Source: Micropterix aruncella (lineage: Eukaryota > Arthropoda > Insecta > Lepidoptera > Micropterigidae). From it: 64,000 bases of DNA. The notes beneath the pieces are model-generated. The model did not search any database. It saw nothing but the letters and a program-made list of their open reading frames with translations, and was not told where the DNA came from. The stretch lies in the NCBI GenBank assembly GCA_944548615.1, contig OX155974.1, positions 868,001-932,000 of the forward strand. Reading direction: 5' to 3'. A program made the position numbers and the translations under genes. Below are positions 1 to 9,904 of this stretch, in pieces; position 1 is the first letter of the stretch, and every line of letters begins with the position of its first letter.

Positions 1-1965
1 TCATATCAGTAAATGCATTTGATTGTTCTGTATTGGCTGTTCGTAGATAAATAAAATTTCATAAAAAGTAACTAAAAAATAAAATGCATAGGTAGGTACA
101 TACAATAGAATATACTACCTACTGGAGATCGCATTGTTCGATTTCATCTAAAAAAGTGTTCGTGCTCCACCGATGCACTATGTTCTGCTTGCTTAGAAGA
201 CGAAGAGTACCTACTTATCAAAGGTCTACCGCCGACCGTTGCTTATCGATTGTTTAATATCTTTCAATTGGAATTTGGCAGCAGTCATGTGATTTTTATG
301 TTCAATTATTCGACCAAATGCATGTTTGCATATTGTACAAACAAAGGGTTTAATTTTTCGATGTATTACATTTATATGTCCGATTATGTTCGACTTTTGG
401 GTGAAAGCTCCGTTACATTCCGCACAACTATACTTCATTCTGAGATGGACTGAGTTTATATGGCCCTTTAACTCTCTTCGCGATGCAAAACTGCGATTGC
501 ATTTGTCACACGCGAAAGGCATCAATTTGCAGTGTATTACATTTATATGTTGGATTAAGCTCCTCTTTTCTGTGAAAGCTCTGTTACATTCCACACAGCT
601 ATACTTAATTCTGAGATGGACTGAGTTTATATGGACCTTTAAATCTCCACGCCTTGCAAAACTGCGATTGCATTTGTCGCACGCGAAACGCTTCAATTTG
701 CGGTGGACAGAATTGACATGTCGAATTAAATGACCACTCATAAAGAAAACGCGTTTGCATTCCTTACATTCAAATTCCTTCATTTTTCTATGAACGCCAT
801 CGATGTGCAGTTTAAAGCGTGTTCGATTTGGAAATTCTTTGTTGCATAAATCACACGTGAATACATTCAACTGTCGGTGACTGAAATTTACATGTTGTAG
901 TAAGCAGTTGCGATTGTAAAAGACTTTCTTACACTGCTGACACGCATGCTTTAGTTTGCGATGGATCGATTCGACGTGTGTTTTCAAATTATGTCTATAT
1001 GAAAATGCCCTGTCACACTGTTCACACGTATATTTCTTAAATTTCCTATGCACTATATCAACATGCTCAATTAGAACAAATCTACTACTTGATTCATATC
1101 TACATTTGACACAAATATATTTTTTAACATTTGGCCTGATACAGTCTTTGCAAAATAGCACAATTTCCTTGTTATGCTTGCATGCTCCCATTGGCACGCT
1201 TCTGTCTAGATGGCGATCGCAGACAACGCATGTGAATTTATCAAATTTCGTTAACAATACTTTGATCTCTTTCATCACGCTTCCTTCGGGTTTTATGAAA
1301 GCCACTGCCTCTTCTTCAAATTCCAGAATATTTGCTTCCATATAAGAAGAATTTGGTTGCTCTTCTTTGTAGCAAATATCGCTTTCTGGTTTCAACGTTT
1401 CACTGTATTTATTGTCAGAGCAACTTGGCATCCTGTCTTCGACATCGGACTCTAATTCTATCTTCACTTTAATGTCTGCATGATTTTCATCATTTTCCTG
1501 CCTTTCCATGGTGGATATTTATACTTTTGACGATATATAGAGGTAAAATAAAGCGGAAAACTGCAGAAACTTGCACGATCTAGGTACACAGTAAACAGAT
1601 GTAATTATTGTGACGTTTCGTGTTTAGTATTGCCACATATTGGAATTTAAAATTCAATATTTATACAAGTTGTTTTTACTGCAAGCGTTTTCTTTGAGTG
1701 GGTAAATCAGTACAACAAAGTAAGCAACTTTTGAAAAAAAGTAAAAAAAAACGAATATGTTTTTTTTTAATTAACGTTTTGTGTTTTTTAATAGTGTAAA
1801 AATCAATGATCACGATGCGCTATCTAGCGGTAAGTAAAATGTCACTAATATTGTTTATTTACGATATAATACCTACCGCTAGACGGCGCAGCGCGCTCAT
1901 TTTTTCTCAAACCTTTATCTAATAGTCAACTTCTTCAAATTTTTAAATTAAAAAAATAAAATAAT
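1..1965 (-). repeat. Zinc-finger duplicon, copy A
   Basis: This segment matches 53230-55005 in the same orientation and 55545-57240 in the opposite orientation, including the non-coding flanks on both sides of the gene. Similarity stops near 1965. The left end runs off the window, so the outer border of this copy cannot be seen. The flank right of the gene (1510-1965) is AT-rich and holds a TATA-like stretch a few tens of bases upstream of the start codon that is also present in the other copies. Confidence 0.85.
226..1509 (-). CDS. C2H2 zinc-finger protein, copy A (427 aa)
   Basis: Intronless gene for a probable nuclear DNA-binding protein. Residues 1-90 are acidic with no recognised domain (no ZAD, BTB or KRAB). 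Residues 94-123 hold an atypical Cys/His cluster (C94, C97, C110, H112, C120, C123). Residues 131-405 are about ten consecutive C2H2 fingers, the first with C133, C136, H149 and H154. Linkers are of the HRKxK type rather than TGEKP. The last finger is degenerate because its final zinc ligands are changed (AAKF where copies B and C have AAKC). Compared with B and C it has two extra fingers, matching a duplicated pair of the FACDKC and YSCxEC types. The start ATG lies in a CCATGG context shared by all three copies. It could be a host gene spread by duplication or cargo of a mobile element; its targets are unknown. Confidence 0.9.
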   Translation of the reverse strand: MERQENDENHADIKVKIELESDVEDRMPSCSDNKYSETLKPESDICYKEEQPNSSYMEANILEFEEEAVAFIKPEGSVMKEIKVLLTKFDKFTCVVCDRHLDRSVPMGACKHNKEIVLFCKDCIRPNVKKYICVKCRYESSSRFVLIEHVDIVHRKFKKYTCEQCDRAFSYRHNLKTHVESIHRKLKHACQQCKKVFYNRNCLLQHVNFSHRQLNVFTCDLCNKEFPNRTRFKLHIDGVHRKMKEFECKECKRVFFMSGHLIRHVNSVHRKLKRFACDKCNRSFARRGDLKVHINSVHLRIKYSCVECNRAFTEKRSLIQHINVIHCKLMPFACDKCNRSFASRRELKGHINSVHLRMKYSCAECNGAFTQKSNIIGHINVIHRKIKPFVCTICKHAFGRIIEHKNHMTAAKFQLKDIKQSISNGRR

Positions 1966-2079
1966 TTAAATAATTTAAACTTTCAAACAAAAGACTTTTC
2001 CCTTTTACTGCATACCTACCTATAATTTCCTTTTTAATGCATAAATGGTTAAAGAGATAATACGGCATACACTCAGAGA

Positions 2080-2325
2080 AATTTTTACTAGACAACGCTG
2101 CATTTTTACATTGCGAGCGAAAAATTGCGAAATTAACCATAGAATATTGTGGCAATGACAAATTACCCTTTGCGGGGTCAGCAACGCTTACTTTGTCGAA
2201 TGCAAAAATTGCGGAATCAACAATATAAAATTGTGGCGCTAACAATATTTTTCGACATTGTTATTACCTCAATGCTCTAAACTGCGGGGTTAACAATTTT
2301 ACAGCTTGTGAGTTTAACAATGTAA
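2080..2325 (+). repeat. Subterminal repeat, copy 1 (partner 3243-3483)
   Basis: About 245 bp starting CTAGACAACGCTGC recurs almost unchanged at 3243-3483. The two copies flank the first exon of the small spliced gene. Between them lies the 116-bp tandem array. Confidence 0.85.
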
Positions 2326-2725
2326 ACGTAACATTGATTTTATACGTTGCGGCGATAGCAATGTTCCGCTACTTTGATAAATTGACAACGTGGTAATCTG
2401 CTGAATTCACATAGTTAAAGATTGTGATTTTCACAATGTAAGCAGAATATTGATTTTATACATTGCGACGATGGCAACTTTACGGTACTTTGATAAATTA
2501 GCAATGTGCTAATCTGTGGAATTCACATAGTTGAGTATTGTGAGTTTCACAATGTAAGCGGAACATTGCTTTTTTAATGTTGTGGATAAATTAGCAATGT
2601 CCATGATTAACATAGTTGGTTTGTCAGTTCCACAATGTAAGCGAGACATTGATTTTATACGTTGCCGCGCTAGCAACTTTTACTAGCAACGCTAGCTAGC
2701 AACTACGTAAGTTGTGAACAAGGCA
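2317..2725 (+). repeat. 116-bp tandem repeat, about 3.5 units
   Basis: The word CAATGTAARC...ACATTGATTTTATA occurs near 2318, 2434, 2550 and 2633. The first three are exactly 116 bp apart and the last unit is shortened by about 33 bp. Units contain complementary ACATTG/CAATGT words and could fold back. Confidence 0.8.
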
Positions 2726-2938
2726 ATGTTTGGGGGCTTCCAACGTTGTCAATAATTCCGTCACGCTGGCTGTTTGACGACGCTATTCCAGTCTGTAAGC
2801 GGGGCGCGCCGCGCGTGCAGAGCGCTCGATCTGCGTCGAGTGCATTTTACGGCGTCGTATTTTCAAGAAAGAATTAAAAGCACAATTAGGAACTGTTCAA
2901 AAGTGAAATCAGTGATTAAGTGGCGACATCTCAGAAAA

Positions 2939-3013
2939 ATGGAGAAAGAACAGCAGCTACTGCTGGATTTCTTAATATCGAACAACCTGGTACACCTGTC
3001 GCAACGTTCCAGG
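2939..3013 (+). CDS. Candidate exon 1 of a small spliced gene
   Basis: An ATG at 2939 opens a frame beginning MEKEQQLLLDFL that runs 25 codons to a donor, CCAGG|GTAAGT, at 3013/3014 in phase 0. The upstream 160 bp (2774-2938) is CpG-rich, unlike its surroundings, and could be promoter plus 5' UTR. I do not recognise the protein. With exons at 3717-3821 and 5610-5639 the model encodes about 69 aa. Support is splice signals and frame only. Confidence 0.35.
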
Positions 3014-3242
3014 GTAAGTTTTTTGAAAAAAATATTTATCGAGTCTGTATTGGCGTCTCATCGCACGATAACATAAGAACACGCGGCCGTTCCGCCACCT
3101 TTGAGTTGTATGGCTGTGACTACATTGTACCGAAACTATTCTACTTTAGATACCTCGTTTCGGAATCAGCGTGGTGAATATAGTCGAATGATATTGAAAG
3201 ATCAATAATCTAGAATAATACCTAAACTATAGAAATTTTTTT

Positions 3243-3483
3243 CTAGACAACGCTGCATTTTTACATTGCGAGCGAAAAATTGCGAAATTAACCATAGAAT
3301 ATTGTAACAAAGACAAATTACCCTTTGCGGGGTCAGCAACGTTTTCTTTGTCGAATGCAAAAATTGCGGTATCAACAATATAAAATTTTGGCGCTAACAA
3401 TTTTTTTTGACATTGTTATTACCTCAATGCTCTAAACTGCGGGGTTAACAGTTTAACAGCTTGTGAGTTTAACAATTTTACAG
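3243..3483 (+). repeat. Subterminal repeat, copy 2
   Basis: Second copy of the 2080-2325 segment in the same orientation, differing by scattered substitutions. It sits in the first intron of the candidate small gene. The following 3490-3715 is AT-rich with nothing recognisable. Confidence 0.85.
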
Positions 3484-3716
3484 CATGCCTTCACATGGCG
3501 GTTTGTGTAGATTTCATAGTGCACCATTTTAAATAAATTAATTAAAATTTCCACAGTAATTTAAAAATAACACATTTTGCTTGTATCGAATATAATTGAA
3601 TGCCTATTGGTAAAAAAAACTGAATTAATTGCAATTTAGTTTTAACTGCAGTATATTTCCTTCAGCATAATATGATATTGAACCTGTAATAAGGCTGGAT
3701 ATTTTTTTTGTTACAG

Positions 3717-3821
3717 AAGGGTCCTGAACACATACTGTCTCTTCGCGTAATACTCAGATTGATGCTACAGAGAAGTTTTTGTCACCTGCATGTGGCTGGT
3801 TCATCATCTGCCAGGGCGGCG
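3717..3821 (+). CDS. Candidate exon 2 of the small spliced gene
   Basis: Bounded by a strong acceptor (TTTTTTTTGTTACAG ending at 3716) and a donor (GCGGCG|GTGAGT at 3821/3822). It is 105 nt, exactly 35 codons, and stays open in the frame delivered by exon 1. The translation is basic and leucine-rich with no recognised motif. Confidence 0.35.
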
Positions 3822-4312
3822 GTGAGTTAGAAAAATCATAAAAGAGTTTATAAGGGAAACCTCTTGGAAACCTGCAACATCTTGTCAACATCTTGTAACA
3901 TCTTGTAACTTTAAAAAGTGACAATCCATTCGCATTTTTATTAATTCTGATTATTCTAATGTTGATTTTGTTTTATTTATTATTTGGATTAGATTTAGTT
4001 TTATCTTATTTTATTTTTATTTTAAAAAGATTTGAATTTTCTATTTTTAATTTAATTTTTTGTAGACTATTTTAATAATTAGTTTTATTTGATTGTGTCT
4101 AGAAATATATGCATTGTTAATAAATAGTAATCATAATGCACAAATAAAATTGCTCAAGTCTGCCTTAGAACAGGCTCAGGCCTAGTTAGGCGACTTTCGG
4201 TCATAACCATGTCTCAGTCACAATAAGAATCAGTTGCATTTTCATTTTGTTTTTACAATAATTCAATTAGGAAGATTACAAATTTTCAATTATATACATT
4301 TCGTATTTATAG
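3822..4312. other. AT-rich intron-like stretch
   Basis: AT-rich sequence with short direct repeats of AACATCTTGT near 3875-3910 and no coding potential. It would be intron 2 of the candidate small gene. Confidence 0.4.
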
Positions 4313-5110
4313 GCGGATTTTTGATTATTCCTTGATTTTGATTTTTTTTCATTATTTTTTATATTATTGGTGAATTATTTTTTATTAATTGTTTTCTACT
4401 GTTACATTTTAAATTATATACATTTCGTATTTATAGGCGGAATTTTGATTATTCCTTGATTTTGATTTTTTCTTTATTTTTACTTTCCTGACGACCTATC
4501 GGAAAGGAAAGTATTGTGATCGCGCTAAAAAAAAATGTTGAGATGAAGATGGGAATATATATTTTGAGACTCCCTGAGACGATTGAGACTATTTCCAGAC
4601 CGATCTCTGTCTGTATGTATGTCTGTATGTCTGTATGTCTGTATGTGTGTATGTATGTATTCTTCCACGATAGCGCCCAGACGCTTAATCGGATTGAGCT
4701 GAAATTTGGTATATAAGCTTCTGTTAACCGTCGGAGGAACCCATTAGTTTTTGGAGTCCCTATGCTCTACGGTTGTGGTACCTCCCATACAAATTTGGGG
4801 TTCCCGGCGAAAAAATTGTTTCCGCGATAGCGCCCAGACGCTTAATCTGTCTAAGTTAAAATTTGGCATAGAAGCTTCTGTTAACCATCGGAAGAACCTA
4901 TTAGTTTTTGGGGTACTTACCACCAACGTTTGGGGTACCTGCCATACAAATTTGGGGTACTAGAGTAAAAAATGTCGCTGTTTTCGCACCTCCCCGGATA
5001 CTAGTCAGGAAAGTCTTGGGGTGACACAACCGATTTTTTATATTATTGGTGAATTATTTTTTCTAATTGTCTTCTACTGTTAGTTCTACTTATCCGGTCT
5101 GTTTAGATTT
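4313..5110 (+). repeat. Tandemly duplicated 120-bp AT-rich segment, one copy interrupted
   Basis: A segment beginning GGCGGATTTTTGATTATTCC at 4313 is repeated at 4436. The first copy runs unbroken through TATATTATTGGTGAATTATT. The second is split near 4481 by the element at 4482-5033 and resumes at about 5034, so copy 1 is an internal empty site. Confidence 0.75.
4482..5033 (+). mobile_element. Non-autonomous element with 11-bp inverted ends and internal microsatellite
   Basis: Begins ACTTTCCTGAC at 4482; its reverse complement GTCAGGAAAGT is at 5004-5014, followed by about 20 bp before the host repeat resumes. Inside are a TCTG/TATG microsatellite (about 4606-4660) and a 157-bp tandem duplication that starts with TTCCRCGATAGCGCCC at 4663 and 4820. 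The same microsatellite-plus-AGCGCCC arrangement recurs near 60900-61020. No ORF is recognised. Confidence 0.6.
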
Positions 5111-5609
5111 TTTTCATGTTAAACCAGTCAAATAATTACATTTTTAATAAGATATTATAATTAGCAGATAAGTCAATTTAGCACATAAGTAAATTTGTCA
5201 ATCTGTTTTAATAACAGATAATTGTGAGATACATAGTTTTACGCATTATCACCATAAATGTACCACCACAATTTCGGACAATAAAAATATTTCTATTTCT
5301 ATTTCTATACATGTATGAATAAAACTGTAATCTGTAAATTTATGGCTTCTTATGTTTGTTAATCTTGGTTTTAAGAGAAGACAGAGATTAACACGGAAAT
5401 CATAGGTTTCTATACAAAATATTACAGAAACGTCTTTCAAGTTTTGAAAGACTATTTTGTATGGAAATTTTCTATTTCCGACCTAAACTCTGTCTCCACA
5501 TAAAATTATTCGAGTAAAATTAAAATTAAACACTCCTTTTGTTATAACATGTATGTCAGTTGTAAGTAAATAAATGTTTTATTTTGTGTAACTGTTGTTT
5601 ATGTTTTAG
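5110..5609. other. AT-rich stretch, nothing recognised
   Basis: No coding, RNA or repeat feature stands out apart from a short TATTTC run near 5290-5310. It ends in a T-rich tract leading to the acceptor at 5609. Confidence 0.3.
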
Positions 5610-5639
5610 GTTATTGGATACACAAACATGCACAAGTAA
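5610..5639 (+). CDS. Candidate terminal coding exon of the small spliced gene
   Basis: After the acceptor TTTATGTTTTAG, the frame left by exon 2 reads nine codons (VIGYTNMHK) to a TAA. An AATAAA signal lies near 5790. This completes a 69-aa model. Other acceptors are possible. Confidence 0.25.
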   Translation, partial: VIGYTNMHK

Positions 5640-5834
5640 TGCAACATAGGCTTCAGATCTTCTTCAGGTTTTATTTGCAATGCTGTTCCTGGTCAACCGC
5701 AGTGTAAATATTGCAGGAATAGCAATAATGGATTTCTTTTTCCCTGCAATTAATATTTATACAGCGGTTGTACAGTATACAGCAGTACAAATAAAATATG
5801 CTGAAGATCTGAAGCAATGCGTACGTTGCTTTAT

Positions 5835-6078
5835 TAGCAACTTTCAAGTTGTTAGAAACACAACTTTAAAGTTGCTAATAAAGCAAAGTGCGCATTGCTA
5901 AACCCACAAGGTTGAACCACAACTCTGTTAGAAACACAACTTGAAAGTTGCTAATAAAGCAAAGTGCGCATTGCTAAACCCACAAGGTTGAACCACAACT
6001 CTGTTAGAAACACAACTTGAAAGTTGCTAATAAAGCAAAGTGCGCATTGCTAAACCCACAAGGTTGAAAGGCGGAATT
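5835..6078 (+). repeat. 76-bp tandem repeat, about three units
   Basis: GTTAGAAACACAACTT starts units at 5851, 5927 and 6003, exactly 76 bp apart; the last two are almost identical. The first unit forms a hairpin with 17-bp arms (TGCTTTATTAGCAACTT and its complement) at about 5827-5886. The array adjoins the right end of the candidate 4.3-kb element. Confidence 0.85.
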
Positions 6079-6337
6079 GATTGCGAATCAACAGAGTAAA
6101 GTTGTGAAATTCGCAATGTGTTAACATTGCGAATTTCACAAAGTAAAATTGTGAAATATGAGCCATCAAAGTAAAGTTGTGAAAGCGCGCCTTTGTGAAA
6201 TTAACAATGCTATGCTCTGTCATATAAGCAATGTTTTTCGACAATTTTGGCGTTGTGGCTCCCACTATTTTACCTTGATGGCTCATATTTAACAACTTTT
6301 TGTTGTCAAATTCACCATGTTTTTTTCTGAGTGTAGG

Positions 6338-6600
6338 TATGGAACCGCGACCGTATCTAGGATTGGAACTACTGAAAGACAATATATTTTGGTACCAAAT
6401 AATAACATTACACTTAATATAGTAGGTATACAGAGAAGTTTTGAACAATTTTGAAATATTGAACAGTTTTGAACAGTTTTGAAAAATTTTGAAAAATTGA
6501 ACTTGAAATTTTGAAAAATTGAACAGTTTTGAAATAAACATAATTTATCCAATCATAATGATTTCATTCACTCATTTGAAACCCGATAATATAGCCAAAT
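6338..6600. repeat. Simple GAACAGTTTTGAAAAATT repeats
   Basis: Degenerate short repeats of GAAATTTTGAAAAATTGAAC occupy about 6438-6535. Reading frames here are low-complexity artefacts. Confidence 0.5.
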
Positions 6601-6619
6601 TGGCATGCAAATGCATACA

Positions 6620-6753
6620 TGCATATGCAGTAAAAATAAAACCCTCCTTTTGGCAGTCAGGAAATAAATCATAGCACTCAGTGCTAACCGAACCACACTC
6701 ATAATTTCATCAAAAATGTTTACCGCCCAACGAAGTGGGCACGGGTCAGCTAG
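6620..6753 (+). mobile_element. 3' end of a non-autonomous Helitron
   Basis: The sequence ends with a short hairpin (GCCCA...TGGGC, about 6725-6740), an ACGGGTCAG spacer and CTAG followed by T at 6754, the usual Helitron 3' end with insertion before a T. The upstream ATAAAACCCTCCTTTTGGCA block also recalls insect Helitrons. The 5' TC end was not located, so the start is arbitrary. Confidence 0.55.
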
Positions 6754-6784
6754 TGGTGTATATAAACATTTTTAAAACACAATA

Positions 6785-7472
6785 TCACTTATTTCTCGCA
6801 ATTGTATATGACGACATATCAGAATAGATAATAATATGTTATATTCGATCATTGATCGAAATTTGATCATCAGTTGATATGAATACAAATCGAAGACCTG
6901 AAGTTTGCCGTGCGTTGCGCCTCGCATAAGAAAGAGACGCACTTATGCCTCAAAACGAAACAACAATAAAGCTGGCCGGGCGATATTGAAGTATTTTCGA
7001 TTGCTAAGCGATCGTTCACCGAAATGCCTGCAACACAAAAAATGCTTCGGCCACACCGAACATGTATGGCCGGGACATACTAAAAATATTGCCATCTCTT
7101 GCTAAGTAGGTATAGCTGGTATTGTTAGCAATTGTATCGCAACCTATTTTCGCTGTAATATATGTCTGCAAAACTGTTTTCGGCAATATTGCTAACAATA
7201 CCTACCAGCTGTATGCAATACATGGAAATATTTTTAGTATGTCCCGGCTATATATCCACACATATTTGCTAAGGCAGAAGTATTTTCATGTGGTGTCGGC
7301 ATGTTTGCTGGACGATCGCTTCGCAATCGAAAATACTACAGTATTGCCGGCCAGCTCTATTATTGTTTCGTTTTGTGTCATAAGTGCGTTCCTTTCTGAC
7401 GCTAGGCAAGACGCACGACAAACTTCATGACTGGAATAAAACAAATCGAAGATTTGTTTTATTCCAGTCATG
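6785..7472. repeat. Large imperfect palindrome shared with the centre of the B/C zinc-finger unit
   Basis: The left half (6885-7080) and right half (7180-7440) are inverted copies of each other, with short arms (e.g. GTTAGCAAT/ATTGCTAAC) around a centre near 7155. The block 6790-7035 is also an inverted copy of about 55265-55490. It ends in a perfect 22-bp snap-back palindrome at 7426-7472. Apparent ORFs on both strands reflect the palindrome. Confidence 0.7.
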
Positions 7473-7544
7473 ATTATGTTTTATTCCAGTCATGATTAGT
7501 CCAGTCATAATTAGGGTTTTTTTTTCAAATTGTTGTGTGGGGCT

Positions 7545-7995
7545 TTTCTAAGGTCTTTATGAGCCTTGTAACACTGCGATCACTGCTGATCTATCGTGTA
7601 CGCCACCTGCTATAGTTCTGCGCTAAGCCTCGTCTCATTTAAGAACCGCAACAGGATTTTGGCGCCAGATTGTTTTACCTCCTCAGGTTGGAGGTAGTGA
7701 CCACCCAAGTGGGTGTATCTTTTACGCATCGCGGGTCACACTCTCACATAAGGTGCAGGGGAGCTTCCTCTGCCTCTTGGCAGAACCTGCACATTTACGT
7801 GTCCCGGAGCTTAAGTTTACACATGTGGTTCAGGCTACAACGCCCCGTGAGCGCCCTCACTAGTACGCATAGATGGTTCCTTTTTAGCCATACGGCCTTA
7901 CGGGCAGTCTTACGGTCGCAAGCCTTAATTAGCGCTTTTGAATGATTCAAACCTGGTGTGTTGTTCCATTGGTTGACGGAGTGTAATCTAAACAT
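7545..7995 (-). pseudogene. LINE 3' relic (RNase H/Cys-rich tail)
   Basis: The minus strand reads WNNTPGLNHSKALI...LTGRCSLNHMCKLKLRD, then a stop, then CRFCQEAEEAPLHL, another stop, and ECDPRC. This matches the region after RNase H in R1/I/Jockey-type LINEs (LTGHCxLNxHL...CRFCxEEEETPxHxLCEC). Several in-frame stops show it is dead. The exact clade is uncertain. Confidence 0.7.
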
Positions 7996-8451
7996 ATTAT
8001 ATGAATTAGGTTTGCAAGGCTTTCATATTAGGGGTTCTACCTCGGAGAGATAATAAGCTGGAAACTTGTATACACCTTCATTTTAGCATTTTTTTGTTGC
8101 GATTTTCTAGGTTTTAAAGCACGTTTTAAAGCAGTTAGGTTTTTATGATAGTTAACATCTATCATAAAAATTTTAGAGCATAAAATTTACGATAAATTTT
8201 CTTTTAAACATTTTTTCATGCGCTCAACCGTTTTTTGAGATAGAGGGCGGAGAGCGCACAGCGCTCAGCCATACATACTGTAATGCAAGGTCAACAGCGA
8301 ACATCGGTGAATGACATCACGAGATTTTATGAGAGTGGCGGTACATCAAAGAGGTTTAACGCGAGAATTAATGCGTTGAAGCAGCCACTCTACGTTTGTC
8401 ATTGGGCACCGGGAGCGCGACGGGATCGCACATGTTTGTCTTTGATAATAT
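7996..8451. other. Unassigned intergenic stretch
   Basis: Moderately AT-rich sequence with no supported coding or RNA feature. From about 8220 it becomes less AT-rich, leading into the MADF-like fragment, and could be its former 5' UTR. Confidence 0.3.
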
Positions 8452-8517
8452 ATGGAGTGGACTAACGAGAAAGTCATTGTGTTTCTCGAAATTCTGCAAA
8501 TAGAGCCACGTTTATAG
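8452..8517 (+). pseudogene. MADF-like N-terminal fragment
   Basis: An ATG opens MEWTNEKVIVFLEILQIEPRL and then hits a stop. The start resembles MADF domains (MEWSNExVxxFLExYxxEPxLW) of PIF/Harbinger-linked proteins and host regulators. The rest of the domain is missing, so this is a truncated relic. Confidence 0.4.
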
Positions 8518-8742
8518 GGGGATCCCAGGCACAAAAGCTACAATTAATCGCGCATCACAAAATGACTAACGGAATTATTATTATTTAAATCAACAATCGA
8601 AAAAATTAAAAAGAAAAAAAACCCTAATGGGTTATTATAGAACCCATCTAAACAAATTTAAAAAGTCTGAAGTCCGGAGCTGGAAAAATGATATTTACAC
8701 AATGGGCCCAATTGTGCAATTGGGCCCAGATGTTTAACCTTT

Positions 8743-8835
8743 GGTGGGTAGTTTTAATGCGGAAAAGTGACAACCGCTCATTTTACATTCCGCTCTAGCG
8801 TATTGCCCTGTCTCGTTCACACGAACTAATGTTCT
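8743..8835 (-). repeat. Short interspersed repeat also at 63880-63970
   Basis: The reverse complement matches 63880-63970, and more distantly 52680-52750 and 57830-57960 (core GAGACAGGGCAATACGCTAGA). It marks one end of the inverted duplication linking 8.7-14.0 kb with 61.1-64.0 kb. Confidence 0.75.
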
Positions 8836-9127
8836 GGTGAGCTATGAGTGGGTTGGAGAAAAACTTGGTGTCGTCGGCAAATATAGCAAAATCTAATTCC
8901 ATAATTGCTTTTAGGTCAGTCAGGAATATACCAAATGCAATAGGACCCAGCACTGAACCTTGGAGGACTCCACTGAGGACTTTATGCAGTTCAGAAGGAC
9001 ATTCTCCAACTCTCACTGTGAACGTCCTACCAGTTAGAAAGTCTTGCATCCACGCCAGTATCTTACCACGGATAGTGTTCCAGTGAGTCAGACGTTTTAT
9101 AGGTACACGGTCAAATCTATACCCCAT
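8836..9127 (-). pseudogene. LINE reverse transcriptase fragment
   Basis: Encodes the RT core: KILAWMQDFLTGRTF, GVLQGSVLGPIAFGIFLTDL and the catalytic FADDTKFF. The usual GVPQG proline is leucine here. The fragment is cut on both sides. A sister copy at 63030-63480 runs longer and has FADV in place of FADD. Confidence 0.85.
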
Positions 9128-9525
9128 TTGGGGAAGCGATTAAGTTCTTGCAGCTCATCCAGATGATGGAAGAAAAAACACAAATCCAAAATAAAAATAA
9201 ATATTATAGGTATTTCAAATAATATCGACGCATCCTACGCAGCATAGGTAACACAAAATCAAGACGTGCTGTATACGCTTAGAACCAAAAAAAATACGGA
9301 AAAAATATACATTTCTCAAAATTTTGATTAACGACCTAAACTACAATCTACAAAAGGGTATATTGCTGTGAGAATTGAACCGATTCAATTCTGGAATTCG
9401 ATGGGAAATATAATACTTTTTCGTGGCGCCCGATTGGAAGTTGCGGTTTATTTATTTTATTTATTTTTTGTTATTTATTTCAATAACTTAGGTCTTAGCT
9501 AAAATTGATTGGACTATGAGCTGCT
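9128..9525. other. Downstream region of the phosphate carrier gene, with poly(A) signals
   Basis: Several AATAAA motifs on the minus strand lie at about 9443-9485, just beyond the stop codon of the carrier gene's last exon, and are likely its poly(A) signals. The rest (9128-9440) shows no recognisable feature. Confidence 0.45.
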
Positions 9526-9615
9526 TCACTTGGCCTTCTTGGCCTCTTCTTCTAGTCGTTGCTTCATGGATGCAGGCATTTCGGGTGGCGGCGGGCGCGG
9601 CATCCTCAGGTAAAC
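9526..9615 (-). CDS. Mitochondrial phosphate carrier (SLC25A3 family), last coding exon
   Basis: After an acceptor (minus strand TTTTTTTGCAG, exon from 9615) the frame reads VYLRMPRPPPPEMPASMKQ...AKKAK and stops. This is the conserved C-terminal tail of the mitochondrial phosphate carrier, the inner-membrane importer of phosphate for ATP synthesis (family consensus VYFRLPRPPPPEMPxSLK). Its phase 0 fits exon 13582-13852, which ends DAVK. The exon itself is undamaged. Confidence 0.85.
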   Translation of the reverse strand, partial: VYLRMPRPPPPEMPASMKQRLEEEAKKAK

Positions 9616-9904
9616 CTGCAAAAAAAAAGAGTATATTTTACGAGAGGCTAGCCAAAAGTTCGGGGAATTTGAATGTCGCGTGCGAACCATTGGTGGTACG
9701 ACCTGTGGCCGCTAGATGTGGCTAACAGTACTCTTTGTGAATCAGTGTGCCAATGCCCGTGCGGCTGAGTGGATGCATTGTTGAGTTTTGTGCGGTTGTG
9801 CAACATTGTATTTTAGTGTATCGGCCATTTTTCAAATGGCAGATTTTAAACAACAAAGACCCTGCATCAAATTTTGCTTCAAGTTTTAAAATAAATACAC
9901 ACTG
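9616..9904. other. Intron sequence, no feature seen
   Basis: Start of the 3.97-kb intron between the last two visible carrier exons. No recognisable element in this part. Confidence 0.4.

Larger units (their letters stand above)
2068..6337. mobile_element. Candidate 4.3-kb TIR element of unknown superfamily
   Basis: The left end begins CACTCAGAGAAAT and the right end, read on the other strand, begins CACTCAGAAAAAA. Both subterminal regions are rich in TTGYGAAATTNAC-like words and tandem repeats, and a small predicted spliced gene lies between. No transposase is recognised, so it may be non-autonomous. A related but different terminus (CACTGAGAAAAATAT) bounds a 494-bp element at 42338-42831. 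No clear target-site duplication was found, so the pairing of the two ends is inference. Confidence 0.4.

Noticed and set aside
2774..3076. 100-codon frame read straight through
   Set aside because: It ignores the strong donor at 3013/3014 and starts without a supported context; the spliced reading from the ATG at 2939 is preferred.
5835..6078. CRISPR-like array of regular repeats
   Set aside because: Units are contiguous 76-bp tandem repeats without unique spacers, in a eukaryotic context.
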